Shown here: piece by piece, positions 1 to 8,074 of the stretch
How the letters are laid out: every line of letters starts with the position of its first letter
How positions within the stretch are numbered: the stretch's first letter is position 1
Origin: a bacterium
GTDB taxonomy: Bacteria; Armatimonadota; Fimbriimonadia; Fimbriimonadales; Fimbriimonadaceae
DNA: 64,000 bases
Direction: 5' to 3'
Assembly (NCBI GenBank): GCA_027485645.1
Contig: JAIXQR010000001.1
Span: 551,632 to 615,631 of the forward strand
The notes under the pieces: model-generated
Databases searched by the model: none
Told to the model about the DNA's origin: nothing
What the model saw: only the letters and a program-made list of their open reading frames with translations
Made by a program: the position numbers and the translations under genes

Positions 1-1365
1 CACATTGGCAACTTCAGAAGCTTTCTGACCGCCGATCTCATCGTCCGCACGGCCAAGGCCATCGGCTGGAAAGTCACGTGGGCCGCGAACATCACGGACG
101 TTGGACACCTCACCGAAGATGACGTTGCCGATGCAGGCGGCGAAGACAAGATGGAGAAAGCCCTGCGTAGCAAGGACGGCGAGAACTTCAACAACGTCTG
201 GGAGCTGGCCGAGTTCTACACGGACAAATTCAAACAAGACTGGCAGCGGCTAAACCTGACCGAGCCGACCGTCCGACCGAAGGCAACTCAGCACGTTCGG
301 GAGCAGATTTTGGCAACCGAAGAGCTCATCCGCAAGGGCAACGCGTACGAGACTCCGACCGGCGTCTACTTCAAAGTCGATAGTTTCCCGGCCTACGGCA
401 AGCTCAGCGGTAACACGCAAGAGAACCTCCGAAAGGGCGTTCGAGATGTCGTTCAGGACGACAACAAGCGCGACTCCGCCGACTTCGCCCTTTGGAAGAA
501 GGACGACAAGCACCTGATGCAGTGGTACTCGCCGTTTGGGTGGGGCTTCCCCGGCTGGCACATCGAGTGCACCGTCATGGCGCGCACCTACCTGGGGGAC
601 ACGCTAGACCTGCACAGCGGCGGGGAAGACAACATGTTCCCGCACCACGAGTGCGAAATTGCGCAGAGCGAGGCGCTGACGGGCAAGACCTTCTGCGACC
701 ACTGGGTTCACACCCGCTGGCTTCAAGTGAACGGCGAGAAGATGTCCAAGAGTTCTGGAAACTTCTACACCGTCCGCGGACTGATTGAGAAAGGGATCGA
801 CCCGCTCGCCATTCGATATGCTCTCATCTCGGGCGTGTACGGCAAGCCGTACAACTTCACCGACCAGGGACTTATTGATGCTGGCGGAAATGTTGAACGA
901 CTCCGACGTGCGCTTACGGCCTCGGACGCGGCCCTGGTGTCTGGTTCCGACGGACCAGACGAACTCGGCGCGGTGCTTGAGCCGATCTACGAAGGCGCTC
1001 TAGACGCGATGTGCGACGATTTGAACACTTCGGTCGCGCTTGCTAAGGCGCTGGAAGGCGCAAAGGTTATCAACCGAGACAGTGAAGCGATGTCGAAAGC
1101 CTCGGCCGCTTCGGCCAGAGCCTTCCTCCACAAGATCAATGCTCTACTTGGGATCGTGACGAGCGACTACGACCTGCCGGCCGAGTCGAACGAGGCTGGC
1201 CCGGATGAAGCCCGGATTGACGGCTTGATTGAAGAGCGGAATGCGGCCAAGAAAGCGAAGAACTTTGCTCGAGCCGACGAAATCCGCAAGCAGTTAACCG
1301 ATGAAGGTATCGAGCTTCGGGACACGCCCGAAGGGACAACCTGGACCCGAAAGCCGACCCTTTAG
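1..1365 (+). CDS. cysS: Cysteinyl-tRNA synthetase, 5'-truncated by window edge
   Basis: Class I aminoacyl-tRNA synthetase that charges tRNA-Cys with cysteine in the cytoplasm. The reading frame is open from base 1 and begins at the family's HIGN signature (His-Ile-Gly-Asn), so only the first few dozen residues, including the first zinc-ligand cysteine, lie outside the window. Visible further on are the HIECTVMA zinc/active-site segment, the HSGGEDNMFPHHECE stretch and the KMSKS loop (EKMSKSSGNF). The C-terminal helical anticodon-binding part ends at TAG 1363-1365. The gene converges on lexA and the two stop codons overlap by 3 bases, leaving no room for a terminator between them. Identity is secure; only the start is missing. 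Confidence 0.97.
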   Translation, partial: HIGNFRSFLTADLIVRTAKAIGWKVTWAANITDVGHLTEDDVADAGGEDKMEKALRSKDGENFNNVWELAEFYTDKFKQDWQRLNLTEPTVRPKATQHVREQILATEELIRKGNAYETPTGVYFKVDSFPAYGKLSGNTQENLRKGVRDVVQDDNKRDSADFALWKKDDKHLMQWYSPFGWGFPGWHIECTVMARTYLGDTLDLHSGGEDNMFPHHECEIAQSEALTGKTFCDHWVHTRWLQVNGEKMSKSSGNFYTVRGLIEKGIDPLAIRYALISGVYGKPYNFTDQGLIDAGGNVERLRRALTASDAALVSGSDGPDELGAVLEPIYEGALDAMCDDLNTSVALAKALEGAKVINRDSEAMSKASAASARAFLHKINALLGIVTSDYDLPAESNEAGPDEARIDGLIEERNAAKKAKNFARADEIRKQLTDEGIELRDTPEGTTWTRKPTL

Positions 1366-1994
1366 AAGGATCGGCCTTCGTAGTCTCGAATCAGGCCAAC
1401 AACCTTGCCAATAACGCGTGAACCTTCTCGGTCTACCGGAATCGGCGCGTATTTGGGATTGCTCGAAAGCAACTTGATTGAGCCGTTTGGTTCGTAGTTG
1501 ATCCGCTTGACGGTCGCTTCGTCTCCAAGCAGGAAAGCCACGATGTCCATGTTGCGGGCGTTGGTCTGCGGACGAATGACCACGAGGTCACTTTCTAGGA
1601 TTCCGTCGCCGATCATCGAGTCTCCGATGACGCGGAGAAGGAACGCGTTGTCTGTCTCTTTAACCATCCCAGGTGGAACTGGGATCATGGCGTCTACATG
1701 TTCTTCTGCCAAGATCGGCTGGCCCGCCGCAATCGTACCAAGCAAGGGAAGTTGCATGATGCCCGCATTAGGTTGAAATTCGGGGTGAACAACCTTAATC
1801 GAGCGTGGCGTGTTGGATCGATTGATGTACCCCTTTCGTTCGAGAGCGTCTAGGTGTACGGTGACCCCTCTGAGGGATCCGATCTCAAATTGCTTGCCAA
1901 TTTCCCGGATCGACGGAGGGAATCCTTCCTTCGCGACGTAATCCCGAATGCACGCGAGTATCTCTTCTTGCCGCTTGGTAAGTCCTTTTGCCAT
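1362..1994 (-). CDS. lexA: LexA repressor (SOS response)
   Basis: Transcriptional repressor of the SOS regulon that cleaves itself when stimulated by RecA filaments. The 210-residue length is normal. An N-terminal winged helix-turn-helix (about 1-70, with a PPSIREIG recognition region) precedes an S24-type peptidase domain. The Ala90-Gly91 cleavage site lies in GTIAAGQPI. The catalytic serine is S126 in GDSMIGDG and the general-base lysine is K163 in ATVKRI. All catalytic elements are intact, so the protein should be functional. The start at 1994 lies just downstream of a good sigma70-like promoter on the same strand. Autoregulation is expected from the family, and an imperfect palindrome overlaps the -35 box. 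Confidence 0.97.
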   Translation of the reverse strand: MAKGLTKRQEEILACIRDYVAKEGFPPSIREIGKQFEIGSLRGVTVHLDALERKGYINRSNTPRSIKVVHPEFQPNAGIMQLPLLGTIAAGQPILAEEHVDAMIPVPPGMVKETDNAFLLRVIGDSMIGDGILESDLVVIRPQTNARNMDIVAFLLGDEATVKRINYEPNGSIKLLSSNPKYAPIPVDREGSRVIGKVVGLIRDYEGRSF

Positions 1995-2008
1995 GGCTAC
2001 GTAGACGC

Positions 2009-2037
2009 ATATTACACGCTTTTTGTCTACATGTCAA
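2009..2037 (-). promoter_or_regulatory. Putative lexA promoter
   Basis: On the minus strand, a perfect TTGACA -35 (complement of 2032-2037) is followed after 17 bp by TAATAT (complement of 2009-2014) as the -10. Transcription would start near 2002, just upstream of the lexA start codon at 1994. The -10 matches the consensus at four of six positions and the spacing is ideal. Confidence 0.6.
2023..2037. promoter_or_regulatory. Candidate LexA operator overlapping the -35 box
   Basis: The 15-bp imperfect palindrome TTGTCTACATGTCAA (outer half-sites TTGNC and GNCAA) overlaps the -35 of the lexA promoter, where an autorepressing LexA would bind. The hexamer GTCTAC inside it is also repeated in inverse orientation (GTAGAC) at 2001-2006, downstream of the -10. 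The assignment is inference from position and symmetry, since I know no defined SOS box for this lineage. Confidence 0.35.
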
Positions 2038-2176
2038 GGCAACCTGTCATACTTTTTCTCAAGTTCGCCCGCGAGTTTGGAACTCCGCCAAAATGAGTTT
2101 GGTTTGCAGACCCTATACGGGCGCATTTTGGCGACACGAGTTCACAAGTTGTCGGTCCAGTACAAGGTGATTTAGG

Positions 2177-3892
2177 TTGTCGATTTCAAAATTTCAAGAA
2201 ATGTTCATGGGCAAGGGCTGCGTGGCCTTTATCAGCGTGGGAATGGCGATGGTCTTTTTGGCCGGCGTCGTCGGTCAATGCACTCGTGGCAGTGATATTG
2301 GTGCCCAGCAAGCCAAGGCTCCTGCCAGCACGGTAGTCACGATTGGCGGCAAGCCTTTATCGGGCGAAGTTGTTCTGCGAACGCTAGACACCCAGAAAGC
2401 GCAGATGGCGCAGTACATGCCTTCCGGATTCCCGCCGGAGCAAGAAGCCGGAATGGCCGGGCAGACCATCAACACCTTGCTGCGGCAAGTCGCGGCGCGT
2501 GCAATTGCGGAAAAGGAGAAAGTTGACCTGTCCGATGCCGCCATCACCAAGCACGCAACCGAGCAGCTTGATAAAGCGGTCAAGACCGAAGTCGACCGAC
2601 TCATTGGCGAAAAGAAACTCAAAGCGAACCCAACCGCCGCAGAAGTTGACAAAGCGATCAAGGAAAGCTTCGGACAGACCGTGACCGAAGTCCGAGCGGC
2701 CCAGACCAAGAACTTAGAGGAATCGCTCAAAGATCCGGCTCGAAAAGACACCCTTCTAAACTCAATCGCGGAGCAGCTTTTGCTTGCAAGCTACGCTGAA
2801 AAGGTAGACGCCTCACCGGCAGCCGTCAAGCGAAGCTACGACGTCATCAACGCCAAGCGAATTTTCTTGATCAACTCGGCGGCGACGGATATCGCGACCC
2901 AGGCAAACAAGATTGCCGGCGAACTCAAGGGCGGCCTTAAGTTTGAAGAGGCGATGAACAAGTATTCGCAGGAGCCCGCACAGCCTGGCAAAACGGTCAG
3001 CGACAACGTGACTTCGGTCTCGGGCCAGCAGTTGACCCAGGAAGCCTATGCACCGCTGGCGAGCCTGAAAGCGGGTGAAGTTTCGCCCCCAATCCGAACT
3101 CCAGAAGGCATCAGCATCTACAAGGTGCTTAACGTGAAGAACGAAGCACCGGCTGATTTTGACAAGAAGAAAGCCGACTACGAGAAAACTTTCCGAGAAA
3201 CCCAAGCTCGCCAAAAGCTCGATGCGCAAGTTGACGAGCTTCTGAAGAGCGGCGAAGTTCGATGGCAGAACAAGACCATCGAGGCACTTTACGACCTTGG
3301 TCAGCTCAGCTATGCCACCGATGCCACTCAACGCAATTCGAAGCTGAAGAAGATCGCTGCGGCTGGAAAGGAAGGCGTGGAAAAGGGTGAGCCGGCCGAC
3401 ATCAAGATCGGTGCGCTCGTTTACTACGCGGCGCTCAACCAGCTCAGCATGACGGCAAGTGCCACCGAGCGTGCAGAACTCGCGCCGCAGTTGGCCGACG
3501 CCGTCACAAAGCTCCTTGAGACCACCGAAGACTACAAGCTTCGGGTGAAGCTCATCGATGCAGCGATCGAAGCGAAGAATGCTGCGGAAGCTACGGACAA
3601 CATGTTCAAGTCGGCCCAGTACAACAGCGACTACTCCGCTGCCGGTCAGGCACTTTACGCCGAAATGCAAGCGAAGTTCAAAGAACTGAAGGATAAGAAG
3701 CTGCTTGTTGCGGAAGGCGAAAAGCAGATTGAAGCCGAATTCCAGCGATGGCGAAAGGAAAAAGTTGCTTACGAAAAGGCCGAAGCCGAAGCTAAGGCAG
3801 CCGCTGAAGCGGAAGCGAAGAAGAATCCTGCACCTGCAACGGGCGCAAGCAAATCGCCCGCACCTGCGACCGGCAACGGTACGCCAAAGTGA
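2177..3892 (+). CDS. Parvulin-type peptidyl-prolyl isomerase, membrane-anchored
   Basis: Probable exported folding chaperone/isomerase of the SurA-PpiC-PrsA type. The N-terminus has a hydrophobic segment (about residues 12-35) ending at VVGQC, which is not a convincing lipobox, so an uncleaved anchor is likeliest. Next comes a Lys/Ala-rich helical SurA_N-like region (about 60-215) with a family-like PSGFPPEQEA stretch. A PpiC rotamase domain follows (about 225-320: A-K-R-I-F-L, then FEEAMNKYSQEP, LKAGEVSPPI and GISIYKVL). The long helical C-terminus ends in an Ala/Pro-rich tail with two near-identical SPAPATG-like repeats. The TTG start is supported by AAGGTGA at 2164-2170, six bases upstream; an ATG at 2201 is out of phase. 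The stop overlaps the rsmI start by four bases, suggesting coupling. Confidence 0.85.
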   Translation: MSISKFQEMFMGKGCVAFISVGMAMVFLAGVVGQCTRGSDIGAQQAKAPASTVVTIGGKPLSGEVVLRTLDTQKAQMAQYMPSGFPPEQEAGMAGQTINTLLRQVAARAIAEKEKVDLSDAAITKHATEQLDKAVKTEVDRLIGEKKLKANPTAAEVDKAIKESFGQTVTEVRAAQTKNLEESLKDPARKDTLLNSIAEQLLLASYAEKVDASPAAVKRSYDVINAKRIFLINSAATDIATQANKIAGELKGGLKFEEAMNKYSQEPAQPGKTVSDNVTSVSGQQLTQEAYAPLASLKAGEVSPPIRTPEGISIYKVLNVKNEAPADFDKKKADYEKTFRETQARQKLDAQVDELLKSGEVRWQNKTIEALYDLGQLSYATDATQRNSKLKKIAAAGKEGVEKGEPADIKIGALVYYAALNQLSMTASATERAELAPQLADAVTKLLETTEDYKLRVKLIDAAIEAKNAAEATDNMFKSAQYNSDYSAAGQALYAEMQAKFKELKDKKLLVAEGEKQIEAEFQRWRKEKVAYEKAEAEAKAAAEAEAKKNPAPATGASKSPAPATGNGTPK

Positions 3893-4593
3893 GCGAGCCG
3901 CGGCTATCGGTAGTTTGCACCCCGATCGGAAACTTGGGCGACCTTTCCGATCGGGCGAAGCAAACGCTGACCGATGCTGCGGTCTGGATCGTTGAGGACA
4001 GCCGGGTGTCTGGCAAACTGGCCCAGCATCTTGGCATCAAGCGGCCGATGAAAGTGCTTAACGACCATTCCTCGTCTGGAGTGGTCGAGGGTCTCGTTGA
4101 CCTGATTCGGCAGAACGGTCACGTAGCCGTCCTTTCTGACGGTGGAGCGCCCACGGTCAGCGACCCGGGCACTTTACTGATTGATGCCTGCCATGCGGCG
4201 GCGATTCCGATTGAAGTCATCCCCGGACCAAGCGCCGTCATCGCGGCTCTAGCCGGAAGCGGTTTCTTCGGGCAGCGATTTGCCTTCCTTGGCTTCCCGC
4301 CGCGAAAGGCCGGCGACATTCGCGCCTTGTTTTCGCCATTTGCGGATTCGCCGATGACGCTTATTTTCTTTGAGTCGCCGTTTCGCTTCAATGCCACCCT
4401 CCTCGCGGCATCGGCGGTTCTGGGCGAGCGTCGGTACGCGATTTGCCGAGAACTGACGAAAATGCACGAACAGATCTATCGCGGAACGCTGCCGGACCTG
4501 CCGGACGAGAAAGCGGTGCCGCACAAGGGCGAAGTCACGGTTGTGATTGAGGGCCGCCGAAGCACGAAAGGCGCGGCGAATCTACCGGACTAA
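3889..4593 (+). CDS. rsmI: 16S rRNA 2'-O-ribose C1402 methyltransferase
   Basis: SAM-dependent methyltransferase of the tetrapyrrole-methylase fold that modifies C1402 of 16S rRNA. Diagnostic RsmI motifs are all present: VCTPIGNLGDLSDRA at the N-terminus, VEDSRVSGKL, LSDGGAPTVSDPG, VIPGPSAVIAAL and FLGFPPRKAGD, then IFFESPFR and CRELTKMHEQIYRGTL. The 234-residue length is slightly short but complete. The GTG start overlaps the preceding isomerase stop (GTGA), indicating translational coupling. No odd substitutions were seen. Confidence 0.95.
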   Translation: MSEPRLSVVCTPIGNLGDLSDRAKQTLTDAAVWIVEDSRVSGKLAQHLGIKRPMKVLNDHSSSGVVEGLVDLIRQNGHVAVLSDGGAPTVSDPGTLLIDACHAAAIPIEVIPGPSAVIAALAGSGFFGQRFAFLGFPPRKAGDIRALFSPFADSPMTLIFFESPFRFNATLLAASAVLGERRYAICRELTKMHEQIYRGTLPDLPDEKAVPHKGEVTVVIEGRRSTKGAANLPD

Positions 4594-4647
4594 GCGTCTG
4601 TACCGTTACCGATGGTGTGCCTTGGGCGGACCATGCGTGATTCCGGT

Positions 4648-5598
4648 ATGAAGCTGTTCTCTCCCGTTTGTGTCCTGGGTTTGCTCGCAATGAGCGTCGT
4701 GGCGCATGCGCAAAACGAACCCGCTCCGGATGCATCAACTGCCTATCGGTTTCGGGCCGAGGACGTACTTCGGGTTCAGGTCTACGGCCAGGCTCAGCTC
4801 TCGGCCGAGATGCCAGTGGGCGATGACGGCACGATCACGCCACCGTTCGTAGGTTCGGTACTTGCCGCGGGCAAGTCGGTGAAGGAACTCACCGACGATC
4901 TGGTGAAGCTGTATCAGGACAAGGTCCGACTCCGTGAGCCGCTGGTAAGCATTTCGATCATCAAGTACCGTGAGAATCGCGCGACCATCGGTGGATTCGT
5001 CGGCCGGCCCGGCAACTACCAAATTCGAAAAGGTGATCGTGTTCTCAACCTCCTGAGCGTTGGCGGCGGGCCAATTGCCGACCGGGCGGACCTTAAGCGC
5101 GCCACCTTGCAGCGACAGGGAAGCCGGGAGCTGATTCCGATTGACCTCTACGCCATGCTGTATCGCAACGATACGTCGCAGAACTACGAGCTGCGTGATG
5201 GCGATCAGCTGAGCATTCCAGAAGGCTTGAACCTGTTCGTAAAGGTACAAGGCAAAGTGCAATCGCCGGGTCTTTACGCGTACAAAGAGCCGATGACGCT
5301 AGCCGACGCGATTTCGCAGGCGCGTGGAGAAATCGTTGGCCGGTCGCGACTTAGCAAGACGTTGATCATTCGGCAGAAGCCCGGCCAACCCGGGCAATAC
5401 ACCTACATCAATGCGGACTACGTGAAGTTCATCCGAAAGGGCGACATCACGCAGAACATTGAGCTTCAGCCGGGCGACCTGATTTACGTGCCAGAAACCA
5501 ACACGCCGGACTTCCAACAGATCACGAGCTTGGCGAACGTATTCTTCATTCTCGACCGAGTTGGTAGCGGCCTGTTCGGGCTTCAGTTCTTCCGCTGA
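4648..5598 (+). CDS. Polysaccharide export protein (Wza-like, SLBB domains)
   Basis: Periplasmic/outer-membrane protein of the polysaccharide biosynthesis/export family, which forms the exit channel for exopolysaccharide. I chose ATG 4648 because it directly yields a signal peptide (MKLFSPVCVLGLLAMS, then VVAHAQ). In-frame ATGs at 4612 and 4636 would bury it. A Poly_export domain (YRFRAEDVLRVQVYG to REPLVSISI) is followed by two SLBB-like domains (GGFVGRPGNYQIRKGD and VQGKVQSPGLYAYK), and the C-terminus is hydrophobic (ANVFFILDRVGSGL). Unlike E. coli Wza there is no lipobox cysteine. No polysaccharide synthesis genes are adjacent, so the substrate is unknown. Confidence 0.88.
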   Translation: MKLFSPVCVLGLLAMSVVAHAQNEPAPDASTAYRFRAEDVLRVQVYGQAQLSAEMPVGDDGTITPPFVGSVLAAGKSVKELTDDLVKLYQDKVRLREPLVSISIIKYRENRATIGGFVGRPGNYQIRKGDRVLNLLSVGGGPIADRADLKRATLQRQGSRELIPIDLYAMLYRNDTSQNYELRDGDQLSIPEGLNLFVKVQGKVQSPGLYAYKEPMTLADAISQARGEIVGRSRLSKTLIIRQKPGQPGQYTYINADYVKFIRKGDITQNIELQPGDLIYVPETNTPDFQQITSLANVFFILDRVGSGLFGLQFFR

Positions 5599-5607
5599 TC
5601 TCTGGGC

Positions 5608-6090
5608 ATGAGAATTCTCGGCATCGACCCCGGATTAGAGCGGGTTGGCTGGGCCGTGCTTGACCGGCAAGGCTCGCGCATGTTGCCGGTCGAGTACGGG
5701 TTGATCTTGACCCCTCGCATCGCAACCCCGCTTCGGCTGCACCAGATCTATTCCGAAGTCACCGCGATCGTGGCAAAGCATTCTCCTGGCGTATTGGTGA
5801 CCGAGCGATTGCTGTTCACGGTCAACAAGACCACCGCGATGGACGTCGCAAAGGCGATTGGTGTGGTTCAGTTGGCGGCCGTAATGGCGGAACTGGAGTT
5901 CATGGAATACAGCCCGCCCGAGATTAAGCAGAGTGTGGTCGGGGTGGGGAATGCCGACAAGAAGCAAGTCCAGTTTATGGTGACCAAGCTCTTGAGCCTC
6001 AAGGAGACGCCAAAGCCCGATGATGTGGCAGATGCTTTGGCGATCGCGATCACTCACGCGCTACGAAGCCGCGTGACCGGTCTTCGTTAA
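5608..6090 (+). CDS. ruvC: Crossover junction endodeoxyribonuclease RuvC
   Basis: Resolves Holliday junctions during homologous recombination, acting with RuvAB. The 160-residue protein has the RNase H-like fold signatures: MRILGIDPG with catalytic Asp7, the VTERLLF strand with catalytic Glu66, and the C-terminal DDVADALAIA motif carrying the remaining acidic pair. It starts nine bases after the polysaccharide export gene stops, with no clear Shine-Dalgarno. ruvA and ruvB are not in the window. Confidence 0.94.
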   Translation: MRILGIDPGLERVGWAVLDRQGSRMLPVEYGLILTPRIATPLRLHQIYSEVTAIVAKHSPGVLVTERLLFTVNKTTAMDVAKAIGVVQLAAVMAELEFMEYSPPEIKQSVVGVGNADKKQVQFMVTKLLSLKETPKPDDVADALAIAITHALRSRVTGLR

Positions 6091-6100
6091 ATGCTATTCC

Positions 6101-6139
6101 GTCAGTTTAGATATCCTCGGATTACTGAGCCAAACTGAC
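6101..6139. promoter_or_regulatory. Hairpin between ruvC and the small basic gene
   Basis: A perfect 8-bp inverted repeat, GTCAGTTT (6101-6108) and AAACTGAC (6132-6139), encloses 23 bases. It ends just before the GGGAGGACA ribosome-binding site of the next gene. There is no U-tract, so a leader structure or protein-binding site fits better than an intrinsic terminator. Confidence 0.35.
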
Positions 6140-6152
6140 TTGGGAGGACAGG

Positions 6153-6350
6153 TTGAGAAAAAGGAAGAATCTGCGAATAACACTCAAAGCTAAAGTTCGA
6201 AGAAGTGCTCGAGTGAATGGTGTAGGGCGGAACAACACGAGATTGCACACCGTTCACCGGCTAGCTTCACGCCTTTTTGAGGCAGGGATCCTCAAAGAGC
6301 AAACGATGACAGAGTACGACGCCCTTTGCCTCAAAATCTTAAACGATTAG
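6153..6350 (+). CDS. Small basic protein, unrecognised
   Basis: A 65-residue, strongly basic protein (N-terminal MRKRKNLRITLKAKVRRSAR). The C-terminal half looks helical (HRLASRLFEAGILKEQTMTEYDAL). The TTG start is supported by a strong ribosome-binding site, GGGAGGACA at 6142-6150. It has no signal peptide or membrane segment. The charge suggests nucleic-acid or ribosome binding, but I do not recognise a family. It converges with the hexosaminidase gene 20 bases downstream. Confidence 0.6.
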   Translation: MRKRKNLRITLKAKVRRSARVNGVGRNNTRLHTVHRLASRLFEAGILKEQTMTEYDALCLKILND

Positions 6351-6370
6351 GTTCGCAAACTCGATAACCC

Positions 6371-7990
6371 TCACTCGTTCGCCCAGTCGTTGATCAGCCA
6401 CCAGTTCGCTTGATCATGCGGGATGAACTTGGGGTGGGTGATGGTTTCGAACGACGGCAGGTAGCCCAACGATCCATCGCCGTAGGTTTTTACTCGTCGG
6501 ATGACTTTCTCAACATGCTCCCGCGCCGCGATGCAGCGCTCGACATCGGCCAATGACCCGCCAATTCGGGCGTTGGTGCCCTTCGCGATTCGCTCTAGAC
6601 CTTCAAAAACCTGTCGGCAAACCGTAAGGGCCGTGATGGCCTTTCCAACTTCGCCTTGCGCATAGTTGACGTGGGCCTCTTCGGCATACCGGACAAACTC
6701 AATTGCCAGCTTGCCAAATTCCGTCACGCCGCGGAATGCCGCGTCTGGTGCGAAAACCACCGCCGTATCCAAAATTTGGTACGCGCGCTTTCCAGCATCG
6801 CCCAATATGACTTCTCGGTCTCGAAGCCAGAGAAGGAAAGGATTGCTGTACATCAGCAGTCGGCTCTTGATTTGACTGCGATGACCGCTGTAAGCGAAGA
6901 ACTCACCGGCTGATTGCAACTCGCAACCGACCAAGCGCGCCCATTCCTCGGTGTTTTCGCCGAGTTCCATGTATGCCTTGAGAAACTGTGGGGCGGTCGT
7001 GGCCTTTTGGTATTCCAGAATCGCTTCGTGGCCGCCGAGTCCGGTTGGGTATTCGGCTGGCTTTTCGGTCGGTTCCCCGGCAACGGTCTCCGATAGAATC
7101 TTTCCGGATGCTTTGATGGCCGGCAGGATGGTCTCGTAGTTGCCAAACAGCCCGCACTCCCAAGTCGTGACGCAGACCCCATGATCTCCTCGCCGGGTTG
7201 CCGCTTCGGCGCACTCGGTAACGTTGCGTTCGCTCTGAGGCAGGTGGCACCAGATCGCGCTGTACGTTTGAATCGCGGGGCAAAGAACGGTGCGGAAGCC
7301 GGCATCGCGAAAACGATCGGCAGTGTGCTCGGCGGTTCGGAAGTACTGCCAGTCGAAGATCACCGTCTCGCTTGGCATGGCTTCTAGGGCGAGTGGGTGC
7401 TCGTAAAACATGTCGCCCCAGACGGCGGGAGTTCGACCGGCCTGAACCACCTGCTGAGCGAGCGGGCCGAAGTGCGTGCCGTAGAGGGCTGCCTTGCCAT
7501 CCTTGTGCCCGTCGGCTTCGTACTGGCGAACGCGCGCTTCGCTCGCCGCTCCTTTGCCGAGCTGGAACGTTTCGTCCCCGCCAAGGTGAATGAGATCAGA
7601 TTTGAAGATCGAAATGGCATCTTCGACGACACGGTGGCAGAGGTCCACGAAAGCGTCGTTCGTTGGATCTGCTTGCATCCCTTTGAACCGTTCACAAGCA
7701 AACTGGACGCCGGACTCGCTGTAGATCATGCCCTCGCAGTGACCCAAGAGGTTAAGGAAAGGCACGATTTGCAGATCTGGGTATCGGTCCTGCAGCCACG
7801 CCACATCTTCCGGAGTAACCGCACCCTTGCCCGCAATCCAAGGCATGCACGGGTAGGCGAAACGGTGTTCGAAATACAACCCGAGCGCGTTGTAGCCCGC
7901 GGCCATGGAAAGGTCGGCCATGCGATCGAGGGTCTCCCGGTCCGGATTCTGCTCCCGGGCAATATCGTACGTCCACATTCGGAGTTGCAT
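6371..7990 (-). CDS. GH20 family beta-N-acetylhexosaminidase, cytoplasmic
   Basis: Glycoside hydrolase of family 20, which releases terminal GlcNAc or GalNAc by substrate-assisted catalysis. The hallmark HLGGDE motif is at residues 135-140, so D139 and E140 are the polarising aspartate and acid/base glutamate. The preceding TIM-barrel strand (IVPFLNLLGHCEGM) and the later WGDMFYEHP and FDWQYF strands also fit. There is no signal peptide, and the protein starts directly in the barrel without the usual GH20b domain, which suggests intracellular processing of imported oligosaccharides or muropeptides. The 539-residue length includes a helical C-terminal domain of about 200 residues. Exact specificity cannot be read from the sequence. 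Confidence 0.85.
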   Translation of the reverse strand: MQLRMWTYDIAREQNPDRETLDRMADLSMAAGYNALGLYFEHRFAYPCMPWIAGKGAVTPEDVAWLQDRYPDLQIVPFLNLLGHCEGMIYSESGVQFACERFKGMQADPTNDAFVDLCHRVVEDAISIFKSDLIHLGGDETFQLGKGAASEARVRQYEADGHKDGKAALYGTHFGPLAQQVVQAGRTPAVWGDMFYEHPLALEAMPSETVIFDWQYFRTAEHTADRFRDAGFRTVLCPAIQTYSAIWCHLPQSERNVTECAEAATRRGDHGVCVTTWECGLFGNYETILPAIKASGKILSETVAGEPTEKPAEYPTGLGGHEAILEYQKATTAPQFLKAYMELGENTEEWARLVGCELQSAGEFFAYSGHRSQIKSRLLMYSNPFLLWLRDREVILGDAGKRAYQILDTAVVFAPDAAFRGVTEFGKLAIEFVRYAEEAHVNYAQGEVGKAITALTVCRQVFEGLERIAKGTNARIGGSLADVERCIAAREHVEKVIRRVKTYGDGSLGYLPSFETITHPKFIPHDQANWWLINDWANE

Positions 7991-8074
7991 GACCCGGAGT
8001 GTACAGGTAACGAACGGGTCAATACTGGCTAACCTTGGCCGGTTTGACTTCAGTTATTTCGCAAGTGTGATACG

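Noticed and set aside
1-200. HIGN in cysS as a degenerate HIGH motif
   Set aside because: HIGN is the normal form of this motif in cysteinyl-tRNA synthetases.
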